Part shown: one piece after another, positions 1-7,628 of the stretch
Position numbering within the stretch: the stretch's first letter is position 1
How the letters are laid out: each line of letters begins with the position of its first letter
Origin: Streptacidiphilus jeojiense
GTDB taxonomy: Bacteria; Actinomycetota; Actinomycetes; Streptomycetales; Streptomycetaceae
DNA: 64,000 nucleotides
Direction: 5' to 3'
NCBI RefSeq assembly: GCF_000719095.1
Contig: NZ_JOEH01000001.1
Span: 124,001 to 188,000, forward strand
The notes under the pieces: model-generated
What the model saw: the letters and a program-made list of their open reading frames with translations, nothing else
Database searches by the model: none
Told to the model about the DNA's origin: nothing
Program-made: the position numbers and the translations under genes

Positions 1-489
1 GAGCAGCGGCCCCACCGCGGTCAGACCGCCGGCGATGCCGAAGAAGAGGGCCAGCGCCCGGCCGCGCTCCCGCAGTTCGTAGGTGTTCACCACGATGGCC
101 AGCGCCGCCGGGTACATGATCGCGCCGCCCACGCCCTGCAGCGCGCGGAAGGCCACGATCCAGGTCTCGGCCAGGCTGCCCTTGGGCGTCAGCCCGCACA
201 GCGCGGAGGCACCGGCGAAGACGATCACCCCGATGGTGACCATCTTGCGGTGGCCCACGGTGTCGGCCAGCCGGCCGCCGTAGGCGAAGAGCGCCGCCAT
301 GGTGAGCAGATAGGAGTTGACCGCCCACTGCATCCCGGTGCTCGACAACCCGAGCTCGCTCTGGATCTTCGGTGCCGCGATCGAGACGATCGTCTGGTCG
401 ATGAAGGTCATCGCCACCGCGAAGATCATCGCGGTCAGCACCAGGTTCTTCCGGCCCGTCCCCACGGACCCCGTACTCACACTGCTCAC
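1..489 (-). CDS. MFS transporter, DHA2-like drug exporter, N-terminal part only
   Basis: The reverse strand encodes the first 163 residues of a major facilitator protein; the rest lies beyond the left edge. After a short cytoplasmic start the chain reads TAMIFAVAMTFIDQTIVSIA, which resembles the TM1 signature of proton-driven 14-helix (EmrB/QacA type) exporters. A loop with the family-typical GGRLADTVGHRK follows, then a helix with RALQGVGGAIMYPAAL. The GTG at 489 is chosen because GGGGGAG lies 8 bases upstream; an in-frame GTG at 480 is the alternative. Family knowledge suggests efflux of a hydrophobic compound, but the substrate cannot be read from this fragment. No adjacent regulator is visible inside the window. 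Confidence 0.85.
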   Translation of the reverse strand, partial: MSSVSTGSVGTGRKNLVLTAMIFAVAMTFIDQTIVSIAAPKIQSELGLSSTGMQWAVNSYLLTMAALFAYGGRLADTVGHRKMVTIGVIVFAGASALCGLTPKGSLAETWIVAFRALQGVGGAIMYPAALAIVVNTYELRERGRALALFFGIAGGLTAVGPLL

Positions 490-574
490 TCGGTCAGCTC
501 CCCCGTCGTCTGGTCAGCCTGTACGGACGCTGAGAGTAGCGGCTCCCGGTGTGACCGAGCAGGCGGACGGAGGT

Positions 575-1015
575 CTACGCGCTGACGACCTCACCCGGGC
601 GCAGTGCCTGCCGGGCCGCCTCGACGAAGGCCTCCCTGCGGGCCTCGACCTGGTCCAGCGAGCCGTGCCCGGTGCCGAGCAGGTCGACCAGTTCACGTGC
701 GGCGCCGCACGCCTCCGGGGGCCCCGCCAGCAGCACCGCGGCGAAGGCGCGGCGCAGCGCCGGCAGGTCGGAGGCGTCGCCGACCCGGGTCCTGCGGGTC
801 AGCACCAGCACCTCGGCGGCGGCCAGGAAGTCCGCGTAGGCGCCGCGCCTGAGCTCCAGCTCACGGGCGGTCCGCTGGTCCCGAAAGGCCGTCAGCACCG
901 CCTCCAGCACCGCGTCCGCCCGCCGGGCGCCGGCGACATGGGTGAACCCCCCGGTCACCAGGCCGCCCGCGACTGCTGCGCCGGCCGCGATCAGCGCGAT
1001 CCACCCGTCACCCAT
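575..1015 (-). CDS. Small hypothetical protein with N-terminal membrane anchor
   Basis: A 146-residue protein with one hydrophobic Ala/Gly/Val helix at about residues 6-26. A charged, mainly helical remainder follows, rich in Arg, Glu and Leu (residues about 30-146). I recognise no catalytic motif. A single-anchor helical protein of this size could be a scaffold or regulator, but that is a guess. The ATG at 1015 is the only good start. The gene sits between the MFS exporter and the BrkB-like gene, all on the same strand, with gaps of 85 and 67 bases, so co-transcription is possible but not obligatory. Confidence 0.65.
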   Translation of the reverse strand: MGDGWIALIAAGAAVAGGLVTGGFTHVAGARRADAVLEAVLTAFRDQRTARELELRRGAYADFLAAAEVLVLTRRTRVGDASDLPALRRAFAAVLLAGPPEACGAARELVDLLGTGHGSLDQVEARREAFVEAARQALRPGEVVSA

Positions 1016-1082
1016 GCGTACATTCTTTCCATCTCCGGACGGGTGACGCAGCAGGATCCGGACATCCGGGCCTGACCCGGGG

Positions 1083-2312
1083 TCAGAGCCCGCGGCCGCG
1101 GCGGCCGCGCTCCCAGCCGCCGCGCCTGCGCTGGTCCTTCGGGTCCTCGGGCGGCGGGTAGGGGTTGCGGCGGCGGATCTTCCTGGACTGGATCCGGTCG
1201 CGGAGGTTGGTCGGCGCCAGGAAGTCGGCCCAGCGCTCCGGGTACTCGGACGGGGCCTCGCCCTCCGCCTCCTCGCCCTCCGGCGCCGGGTTGGCGGCCT
1301 TGTTGCGCACCGCCGCCCGGCGCGCCTCGGCGCGGCGTATCAGCTCCGCAGCGGCCTCCTCGCGGGCCCGCTCGTTCTCGGCCCTGGCCATCGCGGTCTC
1401 GCGGCTGGGCCACATCCGGTCGATGGCGGCGTTCATCGCCGCGCCGACCAGCACCGCCATCGCGGTCACGCCGATCCACAGCAGCACCGCGACCGGCGCG
1501 GCCAGCGACCCGTACACGGTCGGCCCCTCGACGGCGTGCACCAGGTAGAACCGCAGCACCCCGCTGCCGATCACCAGCACCAGCAGCGCGACCAGGGCCC
1601 CGGGCAGGTCCTCCTTCCACGGCGTCCGCACCGGGACGGCCACGTGGTAGAGGGTGGTGAGGAAGACCACCGACAGCACCATCGCCCCGGGCCAGTACAG
1701 CGCGTGCACCAGCCCCGCCGACTCCGGGAAGGCGTCGACCACCTGCCCGGGGCCGGCCACCACCAGCGGCAGCACGATGGTGCCGACGATCAGCGCGACG
1801 ATGTAGAGGCCCAGCGACAGCATCCGGGTGTGGATGATCCCGCGCTTGCCCTCCAGCCCGTACATGATGGTCACGGTCTCGACGAAGACGTAGAGCGCCC
1901 GGGAGCCGGACCAGAGCGCCAGCATGAAGCCGATCGAGATCAGGTCGGGCCGGCCGGAGCTGAAGACACTGTTCAACAGGGGTTTGACGGTCTGATCGAT
2001 GGAGGAGGGGGACAGCACGGTCGCCGCCGCGTTCAGGATGTCCTGTTCCAGCACCTTGATGGTGCCGGCGCTGAGGTAGCCCAGTGTCCCCGCGACACAG
2101 AGCAGCAGCGGCGGCACCGACATCAGCGTGAAGAAGGCGACCTCGGCGGCGAGCCCGGTCACCCGGTACTCCATGCAGGTGTTGGTGGTGTCCTTGACCA
2201 GCTGCCAGGCGATCGTCCGGTACGGCGCGCCCGCCCGCCGCCCACCGGCGCGCCGGGACGGCCTGGCTCTGTGCCGGGCCTTGGGGGGTGGCGTTTCGCC
2301 TGCTGGTTGCAC
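1083..2312 (-). CDS. YihY/BrkB-like inner membrane protein
   Basis: A polytopic membrane protein of about 409 residues with the layout of the YihY/virulence factor BrkB family (once called RNase BN). A first helix follows the stretch EVAFFTLMSVPPLLLCVAGTLGY, and several more hydrophobic segments follow to about residue 310. The C-terminal tail is long, charged and Arg-rich. The molecular role of the family is unknown. The open frame continues upstream to 2387, but that extension is the coding-strand reading of a dispersed repeat (2358-2380). I therefore place the start at the in-frame GTG at 2312; no clear ribosome site settles it. A charged tail of roughly 100 residues carrying RSRKIRRRNPYPPPE is seen in actinobacterial members. 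Confidence 0.8.
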   Translation of the reverse strand: MQPAGETPPPKARHRARPSRRAGGRRAGAPYRTIAWQLVKDTTNTCMEYRVTGLAAEVAFFTLMSVPPLLLCVAGTLGYLSAGTIKVLEQDILNAAATVLSPSSIDQTVKPLLNSVFSSGRPDLISIGFMLALWSGSRALYVFVETVTIMYGLEGKRGIIHTRMLSLGLYIVALIVGTIVLPLVVAGPGQVVDAFPESAGLVHALYWPGAMVLSVVFLTTLYHVAVPVRTPWKEDLPGALVALLVLVIGSGVLRFYLVHAVEGPTVYGSLAAPVAVLLWIGVTAMAVLVGAAMNAAIDRMWPSRETAMARAENERAREEAAAELIRRAEARRAAVRNKAANPAPEGEEAEGEAPSEYPERWADFLAPTNLRDRIQSRKIRRRNPYPPPEDPKDQRRRGGWERGRRGRGL

Positions 2313-2314
2313 CC

Positions 2315-2380
2315 TCAGAGAGTATCCAACCAGCAGACCCCGACCAGGCACACGCTCAGGGGCGCGGGGAACTGCGCGAC
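2315..2380. repeat. Dispersed repeat copy 1, probable fprA terminator
   Basis: The segment 2358-2380 carries GCGCGGGGAACTGCGCGA within a ~23-bp unit that recurs at 35956, 38154, 48622 (inverted) and 48688. To its left, CTGCTGGTT (about 2300) pairs with AACCAGCAG (about 2328-2336), the same stem-next-to-repeat layout seen in copies 3-5. It lies 50 bases beyond the fprA stop on the fprA sense strand, consistent with a termination role. Confidence 0.75.
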
Positions 2381-2429
2381 AAACCACGCACCTCCGTGCA
2401 CCGGCCGCACAACCTCGCCCCCCACCCCC

Positions 2430-3791
2430 CTACGCCCCCGAAGCCTCCAGCATCCCGTCCCGCGGAACGATCTTCACCCGCTCCCGCCCCTGCGCCTCTC
2501 CGAGCGCCCGTTCGGCCGCGTCCAGCCGGTACCACCCGTCCCAGGTCGTGTACCGCACCCCCGACGACGCCAGGAACTCCGTCACCGCGTCCTCCTCCGG
2601 CGCAGCCGGCTCCGCCAGCCTCCCGGCCTGGAAGTCGGCCAGCAGGTTGGCGACGGTCTCGTTGGCGTCGCCCTTGGTGTGGCCGATCAGGCCCACCGGA
2701 CCGCGCTTGATCCAGCCGGTCACGTACGTGGAGGCCAGGTGCTCGCCGTTCTCGACGACCCGTCCGGCCTCGTGCGGCACCGTGCCGGTCTCCTCGTCCC
2801 AGGGCAGCTTGGGCAGTTCGGAGGAGAGGTAGCCGACGGCACGGTAGACGGACTGGATGTCCCAGTCGGTGAACCTGCCGGTCCCCTTCACATTGCCGGT
2901 GCCGTCCAGCTCGGTGCGCTCGGTACGCAGCCCGACCACCCGGCCGTCCTCGCCGAGCACCTCGGTCGGGGACTCGAAGAAGTGCAGGAAGAGCTTGTGC
3001 GGGCGGTCGCCGACGTCCCGGATGGCCCAGTTCTCCAGCGTGGAGGCGACCATGTCGGCCTGCTTGTTGGAGCGGCGGGTGGCGATGCTGCCCTCGTCGT
3101 AGTCGATGTCCTCGGGGTTGACGATGACCTCGATGTTCGGCGAGTGGTCCAGCTCGCGCAGCTCCATCGGGCTGAACTTGGCCTGGGCCGGGCCGCGGCG
3201 TCCGAAGACGTGCACCTCCAGCGCCTTGTTGGCGACCAGCCCCTCGTGCACGTTGGCCGGGATCTCGGTGGGGAGCAGCTCGTCCCCGGTCTTGGCGAGG
3301 ATCCGGGCCACGTCCAGGGCGACGTTGCCGACGCCGAGGACGGCGACCTTCTCCGCCTCCAGCGGCCAGGTGCGCGGGACGTCCGGGTGGCCGTCGAACC
3401 AGGAGACGAAGTCCGCGGCGCCGTAGGAGCCGTCCAGCTCGATGCCGGGGATGTTCAGCGCCCGGTCGGCGCTGGCGCCGGTGGAGAAGATGACGGCGTC
3501 GTAGAACTGGCGCAGGTCGTCCAGGTTGAGGTCACCGGGGTAGTCGATGTTGCCGAAGAGACGTATCTGCGGCTTGTCGAGCACCTGGTGCAGCGCGGTG
3601 ATGATGCCCTTGATCCGCGGGTGGTCCGGGGCGACGCCGTAGCGGATCAGTCCGAAGGGGGCCGGCATCCGCTCGAACAGGTCGATGGAGACACCGGGGT
3701 CGGCCGCGACGTCGGACTTCATCAGGGCGTCGGCGGCGTAGATGCCGGCAGGGCCGGCTCCGACGATGGCGACCCGCAGAGGGCGAGGCAT
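2430..3791 (-). CDS. fprA: Ferredoxin/adrenodoxin-type NADP reductase (FprA-like)
   Basis: A 453-residue FAD-dependent NADP reductase of the adrenodoxin-reductase type (mycobacterial FprA). It passes electrons between NADPH and ferredoxins, for example for P450s. The N-terminal dinucleotide fold is VAIVGAGPAGIYAA (residues about 7-20). It is followed by the family-typical FGLIRYGVAPDH and a second fold VAVLGVGNVALDVARIL for NADP. The VFGRRGPAQAKFS segment is also characteristic. Length matches the family. The ATG at 3791 has GAAGGAAA about 10 bases upstream. A candidate iron box lies 40-60 bases upstream (3832-3850). It is unrelated to the TetR gene next to it apart from shared orientation. 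Ferredoxin partners are not encoded in this window. Confidence 0.93.
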   Translation of the reverse strand: MPRPLRVAIVGAGPAGIYAADALMKSDVAADPGVSIDLFERMPAPFGLIRYGVAPDHPRIKGIITALHQVLDKPQIRLFGNIDYPGDLNLDDLRQFYDAVIFSTGASADRALNIPGIELDGSYGAADFVSWFDGHPDVPRTWPLEAEKVAVLGVGNVALDVARILAKTGDELLPTEIPANVHEGLVANKALEVHVFGRRGPAQAKFSPMELRELDHSPNIEVIVNPEDIDYDEGSIATRRSNKQADMVASTLENWAIRDVGDRPHKLFLHFFESPTEVLGEDGRVVGLRTERTELDGTGNVKGTGRFTDWDIQSVYRAVGYLSSELPKLPWDEETGTVPHEAGRVVENGEHLASTYVTGWIKRGPVGLIGHTKGDANETVANLLADFQAGRLAEPAAPEEDAVTEFLASSGVRYTTWDGWYRLDAAERALGEAQGRERVKIVPRDGMLEASGA

Positions 3792-3831
3792 GTGGCGTTT
3801 CCTTCGATCTGGACGGCAGACGAGACTCCGG

Positions 3832-3850
3832 TAAGGGTAAGCATGCCTAA
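3832..3850 (-). promoter_or_regulatory. Candidate iron box (DmdR1/IdeR type) upstream of fprA
   Basis: Read on the fprA strand, this 19-mer is TTAGGCATGCTTACCCTTA. It matches the actinobacterial iron-box consensus TTAGGTTAGGCTAACCTAA at about 13 of 19 positions, including the TTAGG and ACC cores. Iron control of a ferredoxin reductase would be sensible. The match is imperfect and no regulator gene is nearby, so this remains a prediction. Confidence 0.4.
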
Positions 3851-3951
3851 GAGTGATCGAGGAACAGTACCCGGCCCCGGTCTATGAGTGCATAAGCCGA
3901 ACTTATGACCCCTCCAAGAACCGGCTGCACCCGGCTTGGGCCGGATCCCGC

Positions 3952-4602
3952 TCAGGCCCGCAGCGCCGGCAGCATCCGCTCCCAGGCCTCGGGGTCGTCC
4001 AGGGCCACCATCACCAGCTGGTAGCAGGCCCGGTGGCAGAGCTCCACCAGCTCGGCGCGGTCCATCCGCTCCGCCGCCGGCTGGTCCAGCCAGGCCAGCA
4101 CCACCTCCTCCATGAAGGCCTGCCACCCGTGCACCGCCATCGCCACCGACGGGTTCGGCGGCATCCCGGCCGCCACCAGCCCCTCGGTGATCCACTCGGT
4201 GAAGGTGGTCCGCATGGCCCGGTGCAGCGCCTTCATCTCCGGGTTGTCGCCGGTGGTGGTCAGCCGGACCACGGCGAGGTAGACCGAGGGGTGCCGGGAG
4301 ACCTGCTCGACGAAGGTGTCGATACCGGAACGCAGCTGCGCGGAGGCGGTGAGCGCGGGGTCGGGGCGGACGTGGTCGAGCAGTTCCGAGGCCACGGCAC
4401 GCAGCACCGCGTGCCGCAGCCTGCGCTGCGAGCCGAAGTAGTGGAACAGCAGCCCGGGCGAGACCCCCACCTCGTCGGCCACCGCCTCCACCGACAGGTC
4501 CTCGATGCTGCGACGCTCCAGCAGGCCGCGGGCGGCGGCGAGGATCTGCGTCTTGCGGTCGGCGGGAGACAGCCGGGAGCCGGCGGAACGAACCATGTGC
4601 AC
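3952..4602 (-). CDS. TetR/AcrR family transcriptional repressor
   Basis: A 216-residue TetR-family protein. The DNA-binding domain occupies residues about 14-60, with the helix-turn-helix VEAVADEVGVSPGLLFHYFGSQ. The remaining ~150 residues form the helical ligand domain, which is not diagnostic. It is transcribed away from the operon starting at 4675. Two palindromes occupy the 72-base gap, and one overlaps its own -10 element, so it probably represses itself and the divergent operon. The start is the GTG at 4602 or the ATG at 4596. With the predicted promoter the leader would be only about 13-19 bases and lack a ribosome site. The inducer is unknown; a lipid or CoA-linked ligand would fit the operon content, but this is inference. 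Confidence 0.9.
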   Translation of the reverse strand: MHMVRSAGSRLSPADRKTQILAAARGLLERRSIEDLSVEAVADEVGVSPGLLFHYFGSQRRLRHAVLRAVASELLDHVRPDPALTASAQLRSGIDTFVEQVSRHPSVYLAVVRLTTTGDNPEMKALHRAMRTTFTEWITEGLVAAGMPPNPSVAMAVHGWQAFMEEVVLAWLDQPAAERMDRAELVELCHRACYQLVMVALDDPEAWERMLPALRA

Positions 4603-4603
4603 A

Positions 4604-4628
4604 GTCTATTGACTTGTCCTCAATAGAC
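4604..4628. promoter_or_regulatory. TetR operator O1, perfect palindrome
   Basis: GTCTATTGA (4604-4612), a 7-base spacer, then TCAATAGAC (4620-4628): a perfect 9-bp inverted repeat typical of TetR-family operators. It overlaps the predicted -10 of the TetR gene and lies in the control region of the divergent operon. Confidence 0.8.
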
Positions 4629-4650
4629 CCTACTGTTGAGTAAGCATCAA
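4622..4650 (-). promoter_or_regulatory. Predicted promoter of the TetR gene
   Basis: On the minus strand, TTGATG (4650-4645) is followed after exactly 17 bases by TCTATT (4627-4622), a reasonable vegetative promoter. The -10 lies inside operator O1, and the -35 overlaps operator O2. Confidence 0.5.
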
Positions 4651-4654
4651 TAAG
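4632..4654. promoter_or_regulatory. TetR operator O2, degenerate copy
   Basis: ACTGTTGA, 7 bases, TCAATAAG repeats the TTGA-N7-TCAATA core of O1 with the same spacer length. Its centre is 27 bp from that of O1. It lies just upstream of the ribosome site (AGGGAGG, 4664-4670) of the divergent operon. Confidence 0.6.
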
Positions 4655-4674
4655 ACATCGGTCAGGGAGGACCC

Positions 4675-5568
4675 ATGCCCCACAGCCCGGCCGGGGACGG
4701 CGAGCACCACGACCTGGTCCTGCAGCCCAGGAACGTGCAGTTCGACTGGAACGCGCTGCCGATGCACTGGATCCCCGGCGAGCCGATGGCCACCCATGTC
4801 ATCAATGTGCTGCACCTGCTGCTCCCCGAGGGCGAGCGCTGGTTCGTCCGGACCTTCAAGGAGGCGCTGCCGCTGATCCGCGACGAGCGGCTGCGCGAGG
4901 AGGTGCTGGGCTTCGTCGGCCAGGAGGCGATCCACGCCGAGGCGCACCAGGGCGTGCTGGACCACCTGCTCGCCAAGGGGCTGGACCCTCGTCCCTACAC
5001 CCGGCAGGCCGAGTACCTGTTCCAGCGGGTGCTGGGCGAGCACCCGGAGCTGACCGGCACGGCGGCCCGGGAGAACCTGATCGAACGGGTCGCCGTGATC
5101 GCCGCCATCGAGCACTTCACCGCCTTCCTCGGCGACTGGGTGCTGAACGCGGACGGGCTGGACCGGGCCGGGGTCGACCCGGTGATGCTGGACCTGCTCC
5201 GCTGGCACGGCGCCGAGGAGGTGGAGCACCGGAGCGTCGCCTTCGACCTGCTCCGGCACCTCGACCCGGGATACGCCCGACGCATCCGGGCCATGGCGAT
5301 CACCGGCCCGGTGCTGGTGCAGCTGTGGGTCCGCGGCGTCCGGTTCCTGATGGCCAACGATCCGACGCTGCGGCCCGGCGCGGCGCGGCCCAGCTGGCGG
5401 GCGTACACGGCGGCGTCCGGACGAGGGCTGCTGCCGCACCTGGGCAGGGCCGCCCGCTCGGCCGCCCGCTACCTGCGCCGCGACTACCACCCGACCCAGG
5501 AGGGCTCCACCCGGCAGGCCGTCGCCTACCTCGGCAGCTCCCCGGCCGCCCGCGCCGCCGCGCACTGA
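4675..5568 (+). CDS. Ferritin-like predicted metal-dependent hydrolase (PF10118 type), possible di-iron protein
   Basis: A 297-residue protein resembling the family annotated as predicted metal-dependent hydrolase (PF10118/COG3687). The visible metal-ligand pattern is that of a di-iron four-helix protein: E54, E84xxH87 (QEAIHAEAH), E146-H147 and E182xxH185 (AEEVEH). Two ExxH motifs are the hallmark of ferritin-like oxygenases, so oxygen or lipid chemistry is at least as likely as hydrolysis. It is the first gene of the operon, with AGGGAGG 5 bases before the ATG. Next to it is a flavin/[2Fe-2S] reductase that could feed it electrons. The C-terminal 60 residues are Arg/Ala-rich. The stop lies inside an 11-bp tandem repeat. 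No substrate can be assigned. Confidence 0.8.
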   Translation: MPHSPAGDGEHHDLVLQPRNVQFDWNALPMHWIPGEPMATHVINVLHLLLPEGERWFVRTFKEALPLIRDERLREEVLGFVGQEAIHAEAHQGVLDHLLAKGLDPRPYTRQAEYLFQRVLGEHPELTGTAARENLIERVAVIAAIEHFTAFLGDWVLNADGLDRAGVDPVMLDLLRWHGAEEVEHRSVAFDLLRHLDPGYARRIRAMAITGPVLVQLWVRGVRFLMANDPTLRPGAARPSWRAYTAASGRGLLPHLGRAARSAARYLRRDYHPTQEGSTRQAVAYLGSSPAARAAAH

Positions 5569-5592
5569 TCGCGCACTGATCGCGCACCGAAC
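5560..5592. repeat. 11-bp tandem repeat across a stop codon
   Basis: GCGCACTGATC occurs twice in tandem (5560-5570, 5571-5581) and degenerates in a third unit (5582-5592); GCGCACC recurs at 5594. The first unit contains the TGA stop of the ferritin-like gene, and the second repeats that stop out of use. Confidence 0.7.
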
Positions 5593-5637
5593 CGCGCACC
5601 GCCCCCCGCGGACCGACCCCGAGGACCACGCCATCCC

Positions 5638-6750
5638 ATGAGCCCCGAACCCACCCCGCTGCCGCCCCCGCCCGACCTGTACGGACGCGGACGCGACGAC
5701 CGCTTCATGCGCTTCCTGGACCGGGCCACCCGCCTGTACCTGCCCGTCAGCACCCGCAGGAACCGCTACGGCCGCCGCGGCCCGCTACCGCTGACGCCGG
5801 CCCGGCTCCAGGTCGTGGTGGCCGCCCGCACCGTCGAGGCCGAGGACGTCGTCTCGCTGGAACTGCGCCCCGCCGCTCCCGGCGGCGGCCCGCTGCCCGG
5901 CTGGCAGCCCGGCGCCCACCTGGACGTCGACCTGCCCTCGGGGCTGCGCCGGCAGTACTCGCTCAACGGCGACCCGGCCGACCGTGGCAGCTACCGGATC
6001 GCGGTACGCCGGATCGACGGCGGCGCCGGCGGCTCCCTGGAGGTCCACCAGGACCTCGCCGTCGGCAGCGGACTGACGGTCAGTCACCCGCGCAACGCCT
6101 TCCCCTTCGCCGCCGACCCGGCCGTACTGCTGATCGCCGGCGGCATCGGTATCACCCCGCTGCTGCCGATGGCCCGCGAGGCGGCCCGGCGCGGACTGGA
6201 CTGGCGGCTGGTCCACACCGGGCGCTCCCGCGCCTCCATGCCCTTCGCCGCCGAACTCGCCGCGCTCGACCCGGACGGCAGCCGTGTGGTGTTCCGCCCC
6301 GACGACGAGCACGGCGGACCGGCCGACGCCGCCGAACTGCTCGGCCACGCCCCCGCCCCCGGCGCCGCGGTCTACGTCTGCGGCCCGGCACCGATGCTGG
6401 ACGCGGTCCGCGCCGCCTTCGACGAATCCCCCGCCCGGGCGCTGCACTTCGAACGCTTCAGCGCCGCCCCGGTCAAGGACGGCCGGCCGTTCACCCTGCG
6501 GCTGCGCCGCAGCGGGGTGACCCTGGCCGTCCCCGCCGACCGCTCCGCCCTGGACGTGCTCCGCGACCACGACCCGGCCACGCCGTACTCCTGCCGCCAG
6601 GGCTTCTGCGGCGTCTGCCGGCGCAGCGTCACGGCCGGTACGGTCGAGCACCGCGACCGCAGACTCAGCGACCAGGAGCGGGCCGAGGGCCAGATGCTCG
6701 TCTGCGTGTCCCGCGCCCCCGAGGGCGAATGCCTCGAACTGGACGGATGA
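5638..6750 (+). CDS. FMN/FAD reductase with C-terminal [2Fe-2S] ferredoxin domain (phthalate dioxygenase reductase type)
   Basis: A 370-residue PDR/VanB-type electron-transfer protein. A flavin-binding barrel spans about 60-165 (RQYSLNG is the flavin motif). The NAD(P)H domain spans about 165-270 (LLIAGGIGITPLLPMA and VYVCGPAPML). A plant-type [2Fe-2S] domain has C319, C324, C327 and C356 (YSCRQGFCGVC...LVC). Such reductases move electrons from NAD(P)H to an oxygenase. No Rieske oxygenase is encoded nearby, but the preceding gene has a di-iron ligand pattern, making it the likely partner (inference). The N-terminal 55 residues, Pro- and Arg-rich, precede the barrel. The gene follows its neighbour by 69 bases, and its stop overlaps the next start. 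Confidence 0.9.
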   Translation: MSPEPTPLPPPPDLYGRGRDDRFMRFLDRATRLYLPVSTRRNRYGRRGPLPLTPARLQVVVAARTVEAEDVVSLELRPAAPGGGPLPGWQPGAHLDVDLPSGLRRQYSLNGDPADRGSYRIAVRRIDGGAGGSLEVHQDLAVGSGLTVSHPRNAFPFAADPAVLLIAGGIGITPLLPMAREAARRGLDWRLVHTGRSRASMPFAAELAALDPDGSRVVFRPDDEHGGPADAAELLGHAPAPGAAVYVCGPAPMLDAVRAAFDESPARALHFERFSAAPVKDGRPFTLRLRRSGVTLAVPADRSALDVLRDHDPATPYSCRQGFCGVCRRSVTAGTVEHRDRRLSDQERAEGQMLVCVSRAPEGECLELDG

Positions 6751-6791
6751 CCCCGATGACCCCGATGACCTCGATGACCTCGATGACCACA
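6747..6791 (+). repeat. 9-bp tandem repeat providing five consecutive ATG codons
   Basis: Five 9-bp units of the form GATGACCNC run in phase across the start of the M24 gene. They give ATG codons at 6747, 6756, 6765, 6774 and 6783 (protein MTPMTPMTSMTSMTT). Unit number changes would stay in frame. Confidence 0.85.
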
Positions 6792-7628
6792 GCGGTGAAG
6801 AGCCCGCCCCGTTTCCCCTACGACACCCAGGACCTGGACCGGTTCCGCGAGTTGCAGCAGCTCGCCTACGGCTGCGCCGAGAGCGTCGCCGCCTGGCTGG
6901 CCCCCGGGGTCACCGAGCGGGAGGCCGCCGGCCGGCTGCGGCGCGAGCTGGTCGCGGCCGGGGTCCAGGACTTCTTCCACATCCCCTTCGCCTGGTTCGG
7001 CGACCGCACCGCCTTCCGGCACTTCCGCACCCCGCTGCAGTTCTTCGCCAGCGGCAGGCGGCTGGAGGAGGGCATGTGCTTCGTCCTGGACTGCGCCCCG
7101 GTGGTGGACGGCTACACCGCCGACATCGGCTACGCCGGGAAGGTCGGCGACAACCCGATCTGGGACATGATCGCCCAGGACCTGCGCGAATACCGCGAGC
7201 TGATCCTCCGTGAGGTGCGGGCCCGACGGCCGCTGAACGAGGTGTACGCCTCGGTGGACGCGCTGATCGCCAAGCACGGCTACGACAACCGGCACCGGGT
7301 CTACCCGGGCCGGGTGATCGGCCACCAGGTGACCAGGACGGTCCAGCGCGGCCCGGCCGGGGTGAACCTGTTCGGCTTCGGCGTGCGCACCCTGCAGACG
7401 CTGGGCCGCGAACTGGTCAGCGAGCGGGTCCAGGGCCGCAGCCCGCTCTGGGCCGACGGCCGCTCCTCGCAGCACCCGCCGACGCCGGGGCTGTGGGCGG
7501 TGGAGCCGCACGTGGGCTTCCGGGACGTGGGGCTGAAGTTCGAGGAGCTGCTGGTGGTCACCGAAGACGACGCCTACTGGCTGGACGACGACCTGCCGCA
7601 CGTGCGGCGCTGGGAGCAGAGCCGATGA
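6747..7628 (+). CDS. M24 (aminopeptidase P / methionine aminopeptidase fold) family protein
   Basis: A 293-residue pita-bread-fold metalloprotein of peptidase family M24. All five metal ligands appear present: D115 and D126 (VLDCAPVVDGYTADIG), H193 (IGHQ), E253 (VEPH) and E266 or E267 (KFEELL). This suggests a catalytically competent Xaa-Pro aminopeptidase- or creatinase-like enzyme. The substrate is unknown and does not obviously fit the surrounding redox genes. The first ATG (6747) overlaps the stop of the reductase (ATGA), but four further in-frame ATGs follow in a 9-bp tandem repeat, so the exact start is ambiguous. Its stop overlaps the start of the next gene, so translation is coupled. 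Confidence 0.85.
   Translation: MTPMTPMTSMTSMTTAVKSPPRFPYDTQDLDRFRELQQLAYGCAESVAAWLAPGVTEREAAGRLRRELVAAGVQDFFHIPFAWFGDRTAFRHFRTPLQFFASGRRLEEGMCFVLDCAPVVDGYTADIGYAGKVGDNPIWDMIAQDLREYRELILREVRARRPLNEVYASVDALIAKHGYDNRHRVYPGRVIGHQVTRTVQRGPAGVNLFGFGVRTLQTLGRELVSERVQGRSPLWADGRSSQHPPTPGLWAVEPHVGFRDVGLKFEELLVVTEDDAYWLDDDLPHVRRWEQSR

Noticed and set aside
2313..2387. Extension of the BrkB-like protein to a GTG at 2387
   Set aside because: The extra codons are the translated dispersed repeat (reading as CRAVPRAPE). The same repeat read on this strand gives similar peptides elsewhere, so it is non-coding.
1536..3887. Long plus-strand ORF of 783 codons
   Set aside because: It is antisense to the BrkB-like gene and fprA and is His/Gly/Arg/Pro-rich, the usual shadow pattern in high-GC DNA.
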